Part shown: in pieces, positions 1 through 7,510 of the stretch
How the letters are laid out: each line of letters begins with the position of its first letter
How positions within the stretch are numbered: position 1 is the stretch's first letter
Assembly (NCBI GenBank): GCA_022827265.1
Contig: JAJDTF010000014.1
Coordinates: 1-52,171, forward strand
DNA length: 52,171 nt
Reading direction: 5' to 3'
Source of the DNA: Acidimicrobiia bacterium
GTDB lineage: Bacteria > Actinomycetota > Acidimicrobiia > Acidimicrobiales > Poriferisodalaceae
Notes under the pieces: generated by a model
Told to the model about the DNA's origin: nothing
The model's input: the letters and a program-made list of their open reading frames with translations, nothing else
Databases searched by the model: none
Translations under genes and position numbers: made by a program

Positions 1-140
1 CCATCGAACGCTGGACAGCCCACTGCAACAGCGACCCCAAACCGCTGCGATGGACCAAGACCGCCGAACAGATCAACGCCAAAATCCAACGAGCCAGAAC
101 CGCCCTCAACCACGCAACCAAACCCGCGACACACCACTAG
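1..140 (+). CDS. IS630-family transposase, C-terminal end (partial)
   Basis: The frame from base 3 is open from the window edge to a TAG at 138-140 and encodes 45 residues. It contains the stretch SDPKPLRWTKTAEQI, which matches the typical end of IS630/Tc1-type DDE transposases (N-x-D-P-K-P-F-x-W-T-K-T-A-x-x-I). The catalytic residues would lie off the left edge, so intactness cannot be judged. It indicates an insertion sequence abutting the housekeeping run. I could not identify a terminal inverted repeat in the 66 bases that follow. Confidence 0.7.
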   Translation, partial: IERWTAHCNSDPKPLRWTKTAEQINAKIQRARTALNHATKPATHH

Positions 141-206
141 CTACCGAAACGGCATCCGGTGCCCGTCAGTCCGATCCGGTGCCGGCTCGTGCTGGGACGG
201 CGACGG

Positions 207-863
207 TTATCGCAGTGAGAAGGGCGGGTAGCGGTCGGTGATGAGCAGCCACATGTAGGCGCCCACCCGCAGCCCCCAGCGATGCACGCCCAGCACGAAG
301 TTGAACAGGCCTCGGGGGTAGCGACCGGTGAACAGAATTGCGAACCATGCGATCACCCCGCAGATCATCGCTGCCACTCCCAGAACGGCAAGCACGATGT
401 AGTGCGGGATCGCCAGCAGCCACTTGACCAGCGGCAGCCAGCGGTTCAGGTCCCGGCTCGCATCGGGATAGTCGAGCTCCAGCCGCACCGCTTGCTCCTC
501 GTCGGTGGACGGATACTCGTCACGCATCAGCGACACGTAGGCGTTGACGCGTGCGGTGAACCGCGCCAGCTCGAGGTTCCAGTCGAACCACCAGCGCGGG
601 TACTTGCGCCGGAACAGGAGCATCAGCAGCGTCGGGCCGAACAGCCCGCCGGCCGTGAGAGTTGCCGCCACGTTGGTCGCGTCGCTCGGCCAACTGCTGG
701 CGATGGAGCCGCCGACCAAGCCTGCGATGATCGCGATGGGGATGACCAGGATGATCCGGAAGAACGTCGATGCCCGGTTGAGCCCGCCCTCGGGATAGTC
801 GACATCCAGCCTCACTGGATAGTCAGGCGCTGCGGTATCGCCTCTGCTTTCGGTGCTTGACAT
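207..863 (-). CDS. DUF4389 domain membrane protein
   Basis: This 218-residue protein has two similar halves, each with a V-x-L-D-Y-P type motif followed by hydrophobic segments (roughly residues 30-70 and 140-175), and aromatic/RYP-rich stretches such as LFRRKYPRWWFDWNLEL. That arrangement is the DUF4389 family of actinobacterial membrane proteins of unknown function. I chose the ATG at 863 because GGGGGAG lies about six bases upstream; a GTG/ATG eight codons further out is less well placed. It is a single gene, transcribed away from the tilS run. Function is unknown. Confidence 0.8.
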   Translation of the reverse strand: MSSTESRGDTAAPDYPVRLDVDYPEGGLNRASTFFRIILVIPIAIIAGLVGGSIASSWPSDATNVAATLTAGGLFGPTLLMLLFRRKYPRWWFDWNLELARFTARVNAYVSLMRDEYPSTDEEQAVRLELDYPDASRDLNRWLPLVKWLLAIPHYIVLAVLGVAAMICGVIAWFAILFTGRYPRGLFNFVLGVHRWGLRVGAYMWLLITDRYPPFSLR

Positions 864-1004
864 GGAAGCTCCCCCACGAGGTGTCAATACGGGAGCTCAA
901 GGCGGGGGCCTTCGCGCCGGAGACCACCGCACATGCGGGCCAGGCGGTGCCGTCGACAGGGTTGTCCGGGGGTTCCGGCGCACCTGACCACTAATATCTG
1001 CGCC

Positions 1005-1139
1005 ATGGAGCTCCTTGGCGCGCAGGTCTGGCATTACTGGTTGGCGGTCCCGCTGACCATCGTGACGGTGCTGACCGTTTTCAAGCTGGTCGCGGGCTAC
1101 GTGCAGAAGGTGGTTGCGCCGCGGTACCCCAAGCGCTGA
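1005..1139 (+). CDS. Small single-pass membrane protein (44 aa)
   Basis: A short reading frame begins MELLGAQVWHYWLAVPL and has one hydrophobic segment at about residues 12-32, then a basic tail ending PRYPKR. It ends eight bases before the DUF2342 protease gene, suggesting cotranscription. No strong ribosome binding site is visible, and a longer start upstream in the same frame looks non-coding. The protein is not recognised. Its position beside a membrane-neutral protease could be a regulatory or anchoring role, but that is a guess. Confidence 0.6.
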   Translation: MELLGAQVWHYWLAVPLTIVTVLTVFKLVAGYVQKVVAPRYPKR

Positions 1140-1147
1140 GCCACACA

Positions 1148-2254
1148 GTGAGCGATTCCGCCGACGAGCACGTCGACTGGGAATTGGCGCGCCGCATCGC
1201 AGTGCGGGTCGCAGGCACCGAGCCGCTGTACCAGTCCTACCTCGCTGAACCGCTGCGGCAGGACTTCGCCCGCTTTGTGCCGGTCGCGGCTGAGCTGGTG
1301 GCCATCGAGACTGGGCTGGAGACGCCCGGCGAGGCACACGCAGAGGTCATCGACCGCACGGGCTGGATCGACGCCAACATCGCTGCATTCCGGCGGCTGC
1401 TGCAACCGCTGCTGGGCGCAGCGGCCGGCGCCGACGGTGCAGTAGAGACCTCGCGGGCAACGCAGACGCTGGGAGCGGTGGAGCTGGGCGCCGTACTTGG
1501 CTGGATGTCCAAGCGGGTGCTCGGCCAGTACGACCTGCTGTGGGCCTCCGATGACGACACGGCGCCGGCAGGCGGCTCGGCGGGCACAGTGGGAGACACC
1601 GTCTATTTCGTCGGCCCGAACATCTTGGTCACCGAGAAGCGCTACGCATTCGTCCCGGCCCAATTCCGGCTGTGGCTGGCGCTCCACGAGCTGACGCACC
1701 GCTCGCAGTTCACCGGCGTGCCGTGGCTGCGGCCGCACTTCCTGCAGCTCGTGAACGGTCTGGTAGACGAGGCCCAGCCCGATCCCGAGCGGGTACGCGA
1801 AGGTCTGCGCAGCCTGATGTCCCTGCGTCGCAGCGGTTCAGGCGACGACGGCCAAGACCTGCTGGGCGAAGGGGGGCTCGCCGCAGTATTCGCCACCGAC
1901 CAGCAGCGCGATCTGATCGCCCAGGTGGGCGGCATGATGAGCCTGGTGGAGGGGCACGGCGACGTCACGATGGCGCGAGCCGCCCGCGGGCACATCCCCG
2001 ATGCCGACCGGTTTGCCGTGGTGATGCATCATCGGCGCCGCAACGTGCGCGGCATGGTGCGGCTGATCCAGCGCTTGCTGGGTATCGAGGCCAAGCTGGC
2101 GCAGTACCAGGCCGGTGAAGACTTCATTGCCCAGATCGAGGCCGAGCGTGGCCCCCGGGCAGTGGACCGGATCTGGGAGCGCGTCGAGCACCTGCCGTCC
2201 ATGGCGGAGATCCGCGACCCTCGAGCCTGGCTGGAGCGTGTCCCGGCGGCCTGA
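1148..2254 (+). CDS. DUF2342-family zinc-dependent metalloprotease-like protein
   Basis: The 368-residue product contains ALHELTHRSQF near residue 180, an HExxH zinc-binding helix, followed by the conserved FTGVPWLRPHF segment and a later GHGDVTM motif. This combination marks the actinobacterial DUF2342 family, annotated as a putative hydrolase associated with coenzyme F420 biosynthesis regions. Length is normal for the family. It starts at GTG 1148. In many actinobacteria this gene sits directly upstream of tilS and hpt, as it does here. The substrate is unknown; protease activity is inferred from the HExxH helix only. Confidence 0.85.
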   Translation: MSDSADEHVDWELARRIAVRVAGTEPLYQSYLAEPLRQDFARFVPVAAELVAIETGLETPGEAHAEVIDRTGWIDANIAAFRRLLQPLLGAAAGADGAVETSRATQTLGAVELGAVLGWMSKRVLGQYDLLWASDDDTAPAGGSAGTVGDTVYFVGPNILVTEKRYAFVPAQFRLWLALHELTHRSQFTGVPWLRPHFLQLVNGLVDEAQPDPERVREGLRSLMSLRRSGSGDDGQDLLGEGGLAAVFATDQQRDLIAQVGGMMSLVEGHGDVTMARAARGHIPDADRFAVVMHHRRRNVRGMVRLIQRLLGIEAKLAQYQAGEDFIAQIEAERGPRAVDRIWERVEHLPSMAEIRDPRAWLERVPAA

Positions 2255-2282
2255 TCGAGCCGCTGGACCACGCTCGCCGCGG

Positions 2283-3221
2283 GTGACGGCGGCAGGCGCC
2301 CCTTGCGCGCCGCCCAGTCCTGCCGGCGATGCGTCACGGGGCTCAGATGAACTCGAATGCTTGGTGGACCGGTGCACGTTCGACGACATCGAGGGCCCTG
2401 AACTGGTGTGCGCAGTGTCGGGCGGCGCCGATTCGGCTGCGCTGCTGGTGCTTGCCTGCCGGTCTGCCCAGCGGAGCGGCAGCGGGATCACCGCCGTCTC
2501 CGCAGTCCACGTCGATCACGGGCTGCGCGAAGCGGGCAGGGCGGAAGCGGCGAGAGTCGAGGCGCTGTGCCTCCAGCTCGGGGCGAGGTTCAGCGTGATG
2601 CACCTCGACCTTGCCCCTGGGGCGAACCTGCAGGCGCGGGCTCGCGAGGCCCGCCACGCCGCGCTCGGCCCCGATGCGCTGCTCGGCCATACTGCCGACG
2701 ACCAGGCAGAGACCGTGCTGCTGCAGCTGCTGCGCGGCGGCGCGCTCGATGCGCTCGCCGCCATGAGAGCCGACCGGCGGCCGCTGCTGGGGCTGCGACG
2801 CGCCGAGACCGAACGGGTCTGCGAGCTGGTCGGCTACGAGCCAGTCCGTGATCCATCCAACGCCGATCCCCGCTTCTGGCGCAGCCGTGTCCGTCACGAG
2901 GTGATCCCGCTGCTGTGCGACATTGCCGGGCGTGACGTGGTGCCGTTGCTGGCCCGTGGATCCGGGCTGGCGGCTGCCGACGCAGACTTCCTCGACGTGT
3001 TGGCGGCCGACATCGATCCCACCAGTGCGTCCGAGTTGCGGAATGCGCCGGTGGTCTTGGCTCGGCGAGCCATCCGGGCGTGGCTGCGCACCGATCATCC
3101 GCCCGACGCCAGCACGGTCGAGCGGGTGCTCGAGGTAGCCAGGCACACCCACCGCGCCACCGAGGTCGGCGGCGGGCGGCGGGTCAGCCGCTCGGCCGAT
3201 CGGCTCCGACTCGAGTGCTGA
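2283..3221 (+). CDS. tilS: tRNA(Ile)-lysidine synthetase TilS
   Basis: The protein has the PP-loop ATP pyrophosphatase signature CAVSGGADSAALLVLA near its N-terminus, followed by HVDHGLRE and the HTADDQAETVLLQLLRGG motif, all typical of TilS, which converts C34 of the CAU-anticodon isoleucine tRNA to lysidine. The C-terminal half is short, as in compact actinobacterial TilS proteins. The start is uncertain: GTG 2283 gives 312 residues; TTG 2361 or GTG 2364 would place the PP loop 17-18 residues in. No clear ribosome binding site decides it. It lies between the DUF2342 protease gene and hpt in a same-strand run. Confidence 0.88.
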   Translation: MTAAGAPCAPPSPAGDASRGSDELECLVDRCTFDDIEGPELVCAVSGGADSAALLVLACRSAQRSGSGITAVSAVHVDHGLREAGRAEAARVEALCLQLGARFSVMHLDLAPGANLQARAREARHAALGPDALLGHTADDQAETVLLQLLRGGALDALAAMRADRRPLLGLRRAETERVCELVGYEPVRDPSNADPRFWRSRVRHEVIPLLCDIAGRDVVPLLARGSGLAAADADFLDVLAADIDPTSASELRNAPVVLARRAIRAWLRTDHPPDASTVERVLEVARHTHRATEVGGGRRVSRSADRLRLEC

Positions 3222-3286
3222 GGCCGGGACGGCTTGCTGCTGTCTGCAAGGGCATCGGCGACCAGCAGACGCTAGGTTCGGCTCAC

Positions 3287-3886
3287 GTGGCAGGGGCATC
3301 GGCTTCCGAGGAATCCCATAGCGACCTCGACTCGATGCTCGCCGGCGACCCCGCCGTCGGCGAAGTGCTCGTCTCGGGCCCCGAGATCGCCGAGCGGGTG
3401 GCCGAATTGGGCACGCAGATCACCGCCGACTACGCAGGCCGCCAGCCGCTGCTCGTGGCGGTGCTCAAGGGGGCGGTGATGTTCGCCTCCGATCTCAGCC
3501 GCGCCATCGACCTGCCGGTCGAGATGGACTTCATGGCCGTGTCGTCCTATGGGAGCAGCACCCGATCCAGCGGCGTCGTCCGCATTCTCAAGGATCTCGA
3601 TATCGACATCGCCGGGCGTGACGTGATCCTGGTGGAGGACATCGTGGAGAGCGGCCTCACGCTGTCGTACCTGCGTCGCAGCCTGCTGGCCCGCGGCCCG
3701 GCCAGCCTGGCGGTGTGCTCGCTGCTGACCCGCGAGCACAACGGCAGCCTGAACGGCCTCGTCGACTACATCGGCTTCCGGCTGCCGCCGGTGTGGGTCA
3801 TCGGCTACGGGCTGGATCTGGCGCAGAAGTACCGCAATCTGGCCGAGATTCGGGCGTACGACTCCTCGGCGGACGACGGCAGCTAG
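3287..3886 (+). CDS. hpt: Hypoxanthine phosphoribosyltransferase
   Basis: The product carries the PRPP-binding loop DVILVEDIVESGLTLSYL, the N-terminal LLVAVLKGAVMFASDL segment and the C-terminal VDYIGF and VIGYGLD motifs of purine (hypoxanthine/guanine) phosphoribosyltransferases. It salvages hypoxanthine and guanine to IMP and GMP using PRPP. GTG 3287 is taken as start; ATG 3335 is an alternative that still covers the whole fold. The usual DTG in the PRPP loop is ESG here, a mild variation. The tilS-hpt pair is a standard actinobacterial arrangement, normally followed by ftsH, which is absent here. Confidence 0.9.
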   Translation: MAGASASEESHSDLDSMLAGDPAVGEVLVSGPEIAERVAELGTQITADYAGRQPLLVAVLKGAVMFASDLSRAIDLPVEMDFMAVSSYGSSTRSSGVVRILKDLDIDIAGRDVILVEDIVESGLTLSYLRRSLLARGPASLAVCSLLTREHNGSLNGLVDYIGFRLPPVWVIGYGLDLAQKYRNLAEIRAYDSSADDGS

Positions 3887-3994
3887 AGCTTGCTCGACAG
3901 CGCCGTGCACCGCCGGATTGGCACCGGTACATTCGGCGGCAGACGCGCACTGAGGCATGGCGAGCGTGTGCGACGCTCCGAGGGACGGCGAGCA

Positions 3995-4513
3995 ATGAGA
4001 GGGAAGTGGGCGGAGGGCATTCAGCCCCGCAACTTCAACTGGGTCGTCGCCGACCGCCTCGCAGTATGCGAGCGTCCCGGCGGCTATGGCGCCAGCCACC
4101 GGCGCGTCCGCCGCCAGGAAGAGATCATCTGGCTGCGCCGCAACGAGTTCGACATCGTCGTGTCGCTGATCTCGGCACCGCACAACCTGCACAACTACGA
4201 CGAGCTGGACATGCCCTACCTGCACCGGCCGTGGCCCGCCTTCGACGACTTGGGCGAGTACCTGCAGTCGGTCCACGACGACCTCGAGCGGCTGGCCGGC
4301 GAGCGCAAGCGCGTCATCCTGCACAAGGAGCGCGTCGGCGAGGACGTCTGCGGGTTCGTGGCGTCGTATCTCCTGCTGTCGGGCAAGGTGCCCACCGGTC
4401 CTCAGGCCACGGCCATCACCGAGCGCATCTTCGGCCAGCGAGTCGGCCCTGAGGGGCGGCGTGTGGTCGACGTGGCGCTGAGCATCCTCCCCGGCCAGGG
4501 CGCAACGAGCTGA
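3995..4513 (+). CDS. Dual-specificity-phosphatase-like protein lacking the catalytic Cys
   Basis: The 172-residue protein begins MRGKWAEGIQPRNFNWVV and includes RRQEEIIWLRRNEFDIVVSL, which reads like the early part of the tyrosine/dual-specificity phosphatase fold. Where the HCxxGxxR active-site loop would be, the sequence is VILHKERVGEDVCGFVASYL: the following helix fits, but the Cys is replaced by Lys and the loop Arg is lost. It is therefore probably a pseudophosphatase or a binding protein. ATG 3995 was chosen because a GGGACGGCGAG stretch lies just upstream. It sits where ftsH/folE are often found, directly before folB. Confidence 0.65.
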   Translation: MRGKWAEGIQPRNFNWVVADRLAVCERPGGYGASHRRVRRQEEIIWLRRNEFDIVVSLISAPHNLHNYDELDMPYLHRPWPAFDDLGEYLQSVHDDLERLAGERKRVILHKERVGEDVCGFVASYLLLSGKVPTGPQATAITERIFGQRVGPEGRRVVDVALSILPGQGATS

Positions 4514-4521
4514 GCACAGCA

Positions 4522-4950
4522 GTGACAGCACCAGACCGCTGCGCCGGTGATGCGGGCGCCACGAGCGACGGGCGCCTTGCATCGCCTCACGGCGACCGCA
4601 TTGAACTCCGCGATTTGCGGGTGACGTGCGTGATCGGGGCGCTGGCGCATGAGCGCACCGCTCCGCAGCCGCTCAGCATCGACGTCGATCTCCACGCCGA
4701 TCTGAGCCAGGCGGGGGTCACCGACGACCTGCAGCGCACCGTCGACTACGGCGCCGTGTGCGACCGCATCGTGGCGCTGTGCGACGAGGCCCAGCCGCAG
4801 CTGCTCGAACGGCTGGCCGAGCTGATCGCCGGGGAGCTGTGCGGCATCGAGACCGTCACCGCTGCCACGGTCACGGTCACCAAGCTCCGCCCGCCCGTTG
4901 CGGCCGACCTCGGCACCAGCGGCGTGCGCATCACCCGTCGCCCGGCGTGA
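4522..4950 (+). CDS. folB: Dihydroneopterin aldolase
   Basis: The sequence RIELRDLRVTCVIGALAHER followed by PQPLSIDVDLHADL, a TVDYGAV segment and LLERLAELIAGEL matches FolB, which cleaves dihydroneopterin to 6-hydroxymethyl-dihydropterin in folate synthesis. The conserved DYG and the E of LLERLA are present. GTG 4522 is the start, leaving an extra N-terminal stretch of about 25 residues. Its stop codon overlaps the folK start (GTGA), so the two are translationally coupled. Confidence 0.9.
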   Translation: MTAPDRCAGDAGATSDGRLASPHGDRIELRDLRVTCVIGALAHERTAPQPLSIDVDLHADLSQAGVTDDLQRTVDYGAVCDRIVALCDEAQPQLLERLAELIAGELCGIETVTAATVTVTKLRPPVAADLGTSGVRITRRPA

Positions 4951-5465
4951 GCCAGCCGGGCGTGCGCGCCTTTGTGGGGCTGGGCGCGAACATCGGCAAT
5001 CCCGCCGCACAGCTGGCCGACGCCCTCGCATCGCTGGATGCCGCCGGCGTGCTGGTGGCCGTCTCGGGCGTGTACCGCAGCGCGCCGATCGGCCCCGAAC
5101 AGCCGGAGTTCCTGAATCTCGTCGCCGAGCTGTCGGTGTCCGACGGTCCCTACGAGCTGCTCGCCCGCTGCCAGGCCCTTGAGACTGCGGCACAGCGGGT
5201 ACGCCGCGAGCGCTGGGGGCCGCGCACGCTGGACGTGGACGTGCTGCTGTTCGGCGATGTGACTATGCGCGACCCCGAGCTGCAGATCCCGCACCCGCGC
5301 CTGCGCGAGCGCCGCTTCGTGCTTGACCCGCTTGCAGAACTGGCACCCGAACTGGTCACCTTGGGCCAACTGTCCGCAGTCGCAGACCAAGACTGCGAGT
5401 ACATCGGCACCGTCGAGCAACTGCGCGAACTGGCCTCCGCCTCGCCACCGTCAAACGAAGACTGA
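4947..5465 (+). CDS. folK: 2-amino-4-hydroxy-6-hydroxymethyldihydropteridine pyrophosphokinase
   Basis: FolK transfers pyrophosphate from ATP to 6-hydroxymethyl-dihydropterin. The signature RWGPRTLDVDVLLFG is intact (R-W-G-P-R-T-x-D-x-D), as are the N-terminal FVGLGANIGNP loop, VSGVYRSAPIGPEQPEFLN and IPHPRLRERRFVL. At 172 residues it is of normal size. The start is GTG 4947, which overlaps the folB stop by four bases (GTGA). With folB here and folP at 9.0-10.0 kb, most late folate steps are in the window. Confidence 0.93.
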   Translation: MSQPGVRAFVGLGANIGNPAAQLADALASLDAAGVLVAVSGVYRSAPIGPEQPEFLNLVAELSVSDGPYELLARCQALETAAQRVRRERWGPRTLDVDVLLFGDVTMRDPELQIPHPRLRERRFVLDPLAELAPELVTLGQLSAVADQDCEYIGTVEQLRELASASPPSNED

Positions 5466-5541
5466 GGACTCGACCCGCAAGGCACAGATGCCCGAGCTGC
5501 GGATCCTGCCGCCTCCGCAGCGGGCGCATGAGTTGCGCGAC

Positions 5542-6258
5542 TCAACCCTCGGGGATCGGCGGCGCGTCGGCCCGCAGGATGAACAGGCCCTCGGCGTTGA
5601 CGCACAGCCCGTCGGGGCCGTGCACCTCGGCGTGCTGGACGATCTTGCGGCCCGAGGTGCTCTCGATCCACGCCCGCAGCCGCAGCGGCACGCCCAGCGG
5701 CGTTGCGGCGCGGTAGTGCACGGTGAGCCGACCGGTATATGCCTGCCGGCCCCGCATGCGGTTGAGCGCGCCCATCAGCTCGTCGATGATGAGCGCCACC
5801 ACGCCGCCGTGGGTGCGCTCGGGCGGCCCGGCGAACATGGGGTCCACCACCGCCTCGCCCGTCACTGAGTCGTCGGATTCCTTGAAGTACTTGACGTTCA
5901 CCGATGCCGGGTGCAGCACGCCGCCGCCGATCGAGAACGGATCGAACTCGATCTCGTCACCGGGCTCGAGCGGCAGCGGGAAGTACAGCCCCTCGTAGAT
6001 CTCGCGGAGGTAGGGCCGCGTGAGCATGTCGTCGATCTTCACCCGCAGCGTGCCCTGCTCCAGCCGCGCCGCCGTGGCCTCGACCGTGGCCGTGATCTCG
6101 TCGAGCACGCCGTCGTCGACCCGCCGATTCGCCAGCGCCTGATTCAGCCGGCGCATCGCTGCCGCGGCTCGCTCGACAGAGCTCCAGTCATGGCCGGGTC
6201 CGACCGGGCTGATGCCGGCTGGGCTGTCCGAATCGCTCGGCGAGTCCTGCTCCCTCAC
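5542..6258 (-). CDS. PaaI-family (hotdog) acyl-CoA thioesterase
   Basis: The C-terminal 150 residues form a hotdog domain with PMFAGPPERTHGGVVALIIDELMGALNRM, where HGG-x5-D-E is the PaaI/YbgC-like active-site region, followed by RLTVHYRAATPLGVPLRLRAW. Such enzymes hydrolyse acyl-CoA esters. The N-terminal 90 residues include a helical stretch, VERAAAAMRRLNQAL, often seen in actinobacterial members. GTG 6258 is the chosen start; a much longer frame continues upstream but is antisense to the acyl-CoA dehydrogenase. The gene is divergent from that dehydrogenase, which suggests shared regulation in fatty-acid turnover. Confidence 0.8.
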   Translation of the reverse strand: MREQDSPSDSDSPAGISPVGPGHDWSSVERAAAAMRRLNQALANRRVDDGVLDEITATVEATAARLEQGTLRVKIDDMLTRPYLREIYEGLYFPLPLEPGDEIEFDPFSIGGGVLHPASVNVKYFKESDDSVTGEAVVDPMFAGPPERTHGGVVALIIDELMGALNRMRGRQAYTGRLTVHYRAATPLGVPLRLRAWIESTSGRKIVQHAEVHGPDGLCVNAEGLFILRADAPPIPEG

Positions 6259-6345
6259 GGGCCGAGACGCTATCTGTGCAGCCCTGACGCCTGCCCGCCG
6301 CGATCGGCCGTGGCTCGCCGCAGCGAAGCGGCATACGCTCACCGC

Positions 6346-7500
6346 ATGCGGCGCACCATCTTTGACGACGAGCACGAGATGTTCCGCGAGACGGCCCAGG
6401 CGTTCGTGGAGCGTGAGATCGTCCCCAACCACGAGAAGTGGGAAGCCGACGGCAAGATCGACAAGGCCATGTTCCGCAAGGCGGGGGACGTGGGCTTGCT
6501 GGCGACGGCCGTCGACGAGCGGTACGGCGGCGGCGGGGTTCTCGACTTCCGCTACAACGCCATCCTCAACGAGGAGGTCCACGCATCGGGCGCAGCCAGC
6601 TCGGGGCAGTGCATGACGCTGCACAACGACATCTGCCTGCCGTACTTCATCAACCTCTGCAACGACGAGCAGGCCGAACGCTGGATGGGTGGCCTCGCCA
6701 GCGGCGAGCTGATGAGCGCCATCGCCATGACCGAGCCGGCGACCGGCTCCGATCTGGCCTCGATCACCACCACGGCGGTGCGGTCGGGCGACGGCTACGT
6801 GGTGAACGGCGCCAAGACGTTCATCACCAACGGCATCAACTCCGACCTGGTGATCGTGGCCGCCAAGACCGACCCCACCGAGAAGCATCGAGGCATGTCG
6901 CTGATCGTGCTCGAGGAGGGCATGGAAGGCTTCTCGCGCGGCCGCAACCTCGACAAGCTGGGCCTGAAATCTCAAGACACCGCAGAGCTGTTCTTCGACG
7001 ACGTGTTCGTGCCCGAGGAGAACCTGCTCGGCGGCGAGGGCAACGGCTTCCTGCACCTGGTGCGGAACCTGCCTCAGGAGCGCCTGTCGATCGCGGTGGG
7101 CGGCGTGGCGCACGCGCAGGCCGCGTTCGACTGGACGGTCGACTATGTCGGCGAGCGCACCGCGTTCGGCCAGACGATCGCCTCGTTCCAGAACACCCGC
7201 TTCGAGCTGGCGGAGATGAAGACCGAGCTGGACATTGCCTGGGTGTTCGTGGATCGGCAGATCGAGGCGCTCAACGCAGGCGAGCTCACCGCCACCGATG
7301 CGGCCGAGGCCAAGTGGTGGGTGACCGAGATGCAGCTGCGGCTCATCACCCGCTGCCTGCAGCTGTTCGGCGGCTACGGCTACATGAGCGAGTTCCCGAT
7401 CTCCAAGGCGTACGCGGACGCCCGGATCCAGACCATCTACGGCGGCACCACCGAGATCATGAAGGAGATCATCGGCCGCGAAGTCTCCGGCACCCGGTAG
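6346..7500 (+). CDS. Acyl-CoA dehydrogenase
   Basis: A 384-residue flavoprotein with the family signatures AMTEPATGSDL, the flavin-binding KTFITNG, the ERTAFGQTIASFQNTRF segment and LQLFGGYGYMSEFP, ending with QTIYGGTTEIMKEIIGRE. The Glu in GGTTEIM is the catalytic base position. It oxidises acyl-CoA to trans-2-enoyl-CoA, passing electrons to ETF. ATG 6346 is the start. It is ten bases upstream of a 3-hydroxyacyl-CoA dehydrogenase gene, with which it forms a beta-oxidation pair. Chain-length preference cannot be read from the sequence. Confidence 0.92.
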   Translation: MRRTIFDDEHEMFRETAQAFVEREIVPNHEKWEADGKIDKAMFRKAGDVGLLATAVDERYGGGGVLDFRYNAILNEEVHASGAASSGQCMTLHNDICLPYFINLCNDEQAERWMGGLASGELMSAIAMTEPATGSDLASITTTAVRSGDGYVVNGAKTFITNGINSDLVIVAAKTDPTEKHRGMSLIVLEEGMEGFSRGRNLDKLGLKSQDTAELFFDDVFVPEENLLGGEGNGFLHLVRNLPQERLSIAVGGVAHAQAAFDWTVDYVGERTAFGQTIASFQNTRFELAEMKTELDIAWVFVDRQIEALNAGELTATDAAEAKWWVTEMQLRLITRCLQLFGGYGYMSEFPISKAYADARIQTIYGGTTEIMKEIIGREVSGTR

Positions 7501-7510
7501 GCACGGGCTC

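Noticed and set aside
897..1337. Minus-strand frame of 146 codons
   Set aside because: Antisense to the small membrane protein and protease start; composition is shadow-like.
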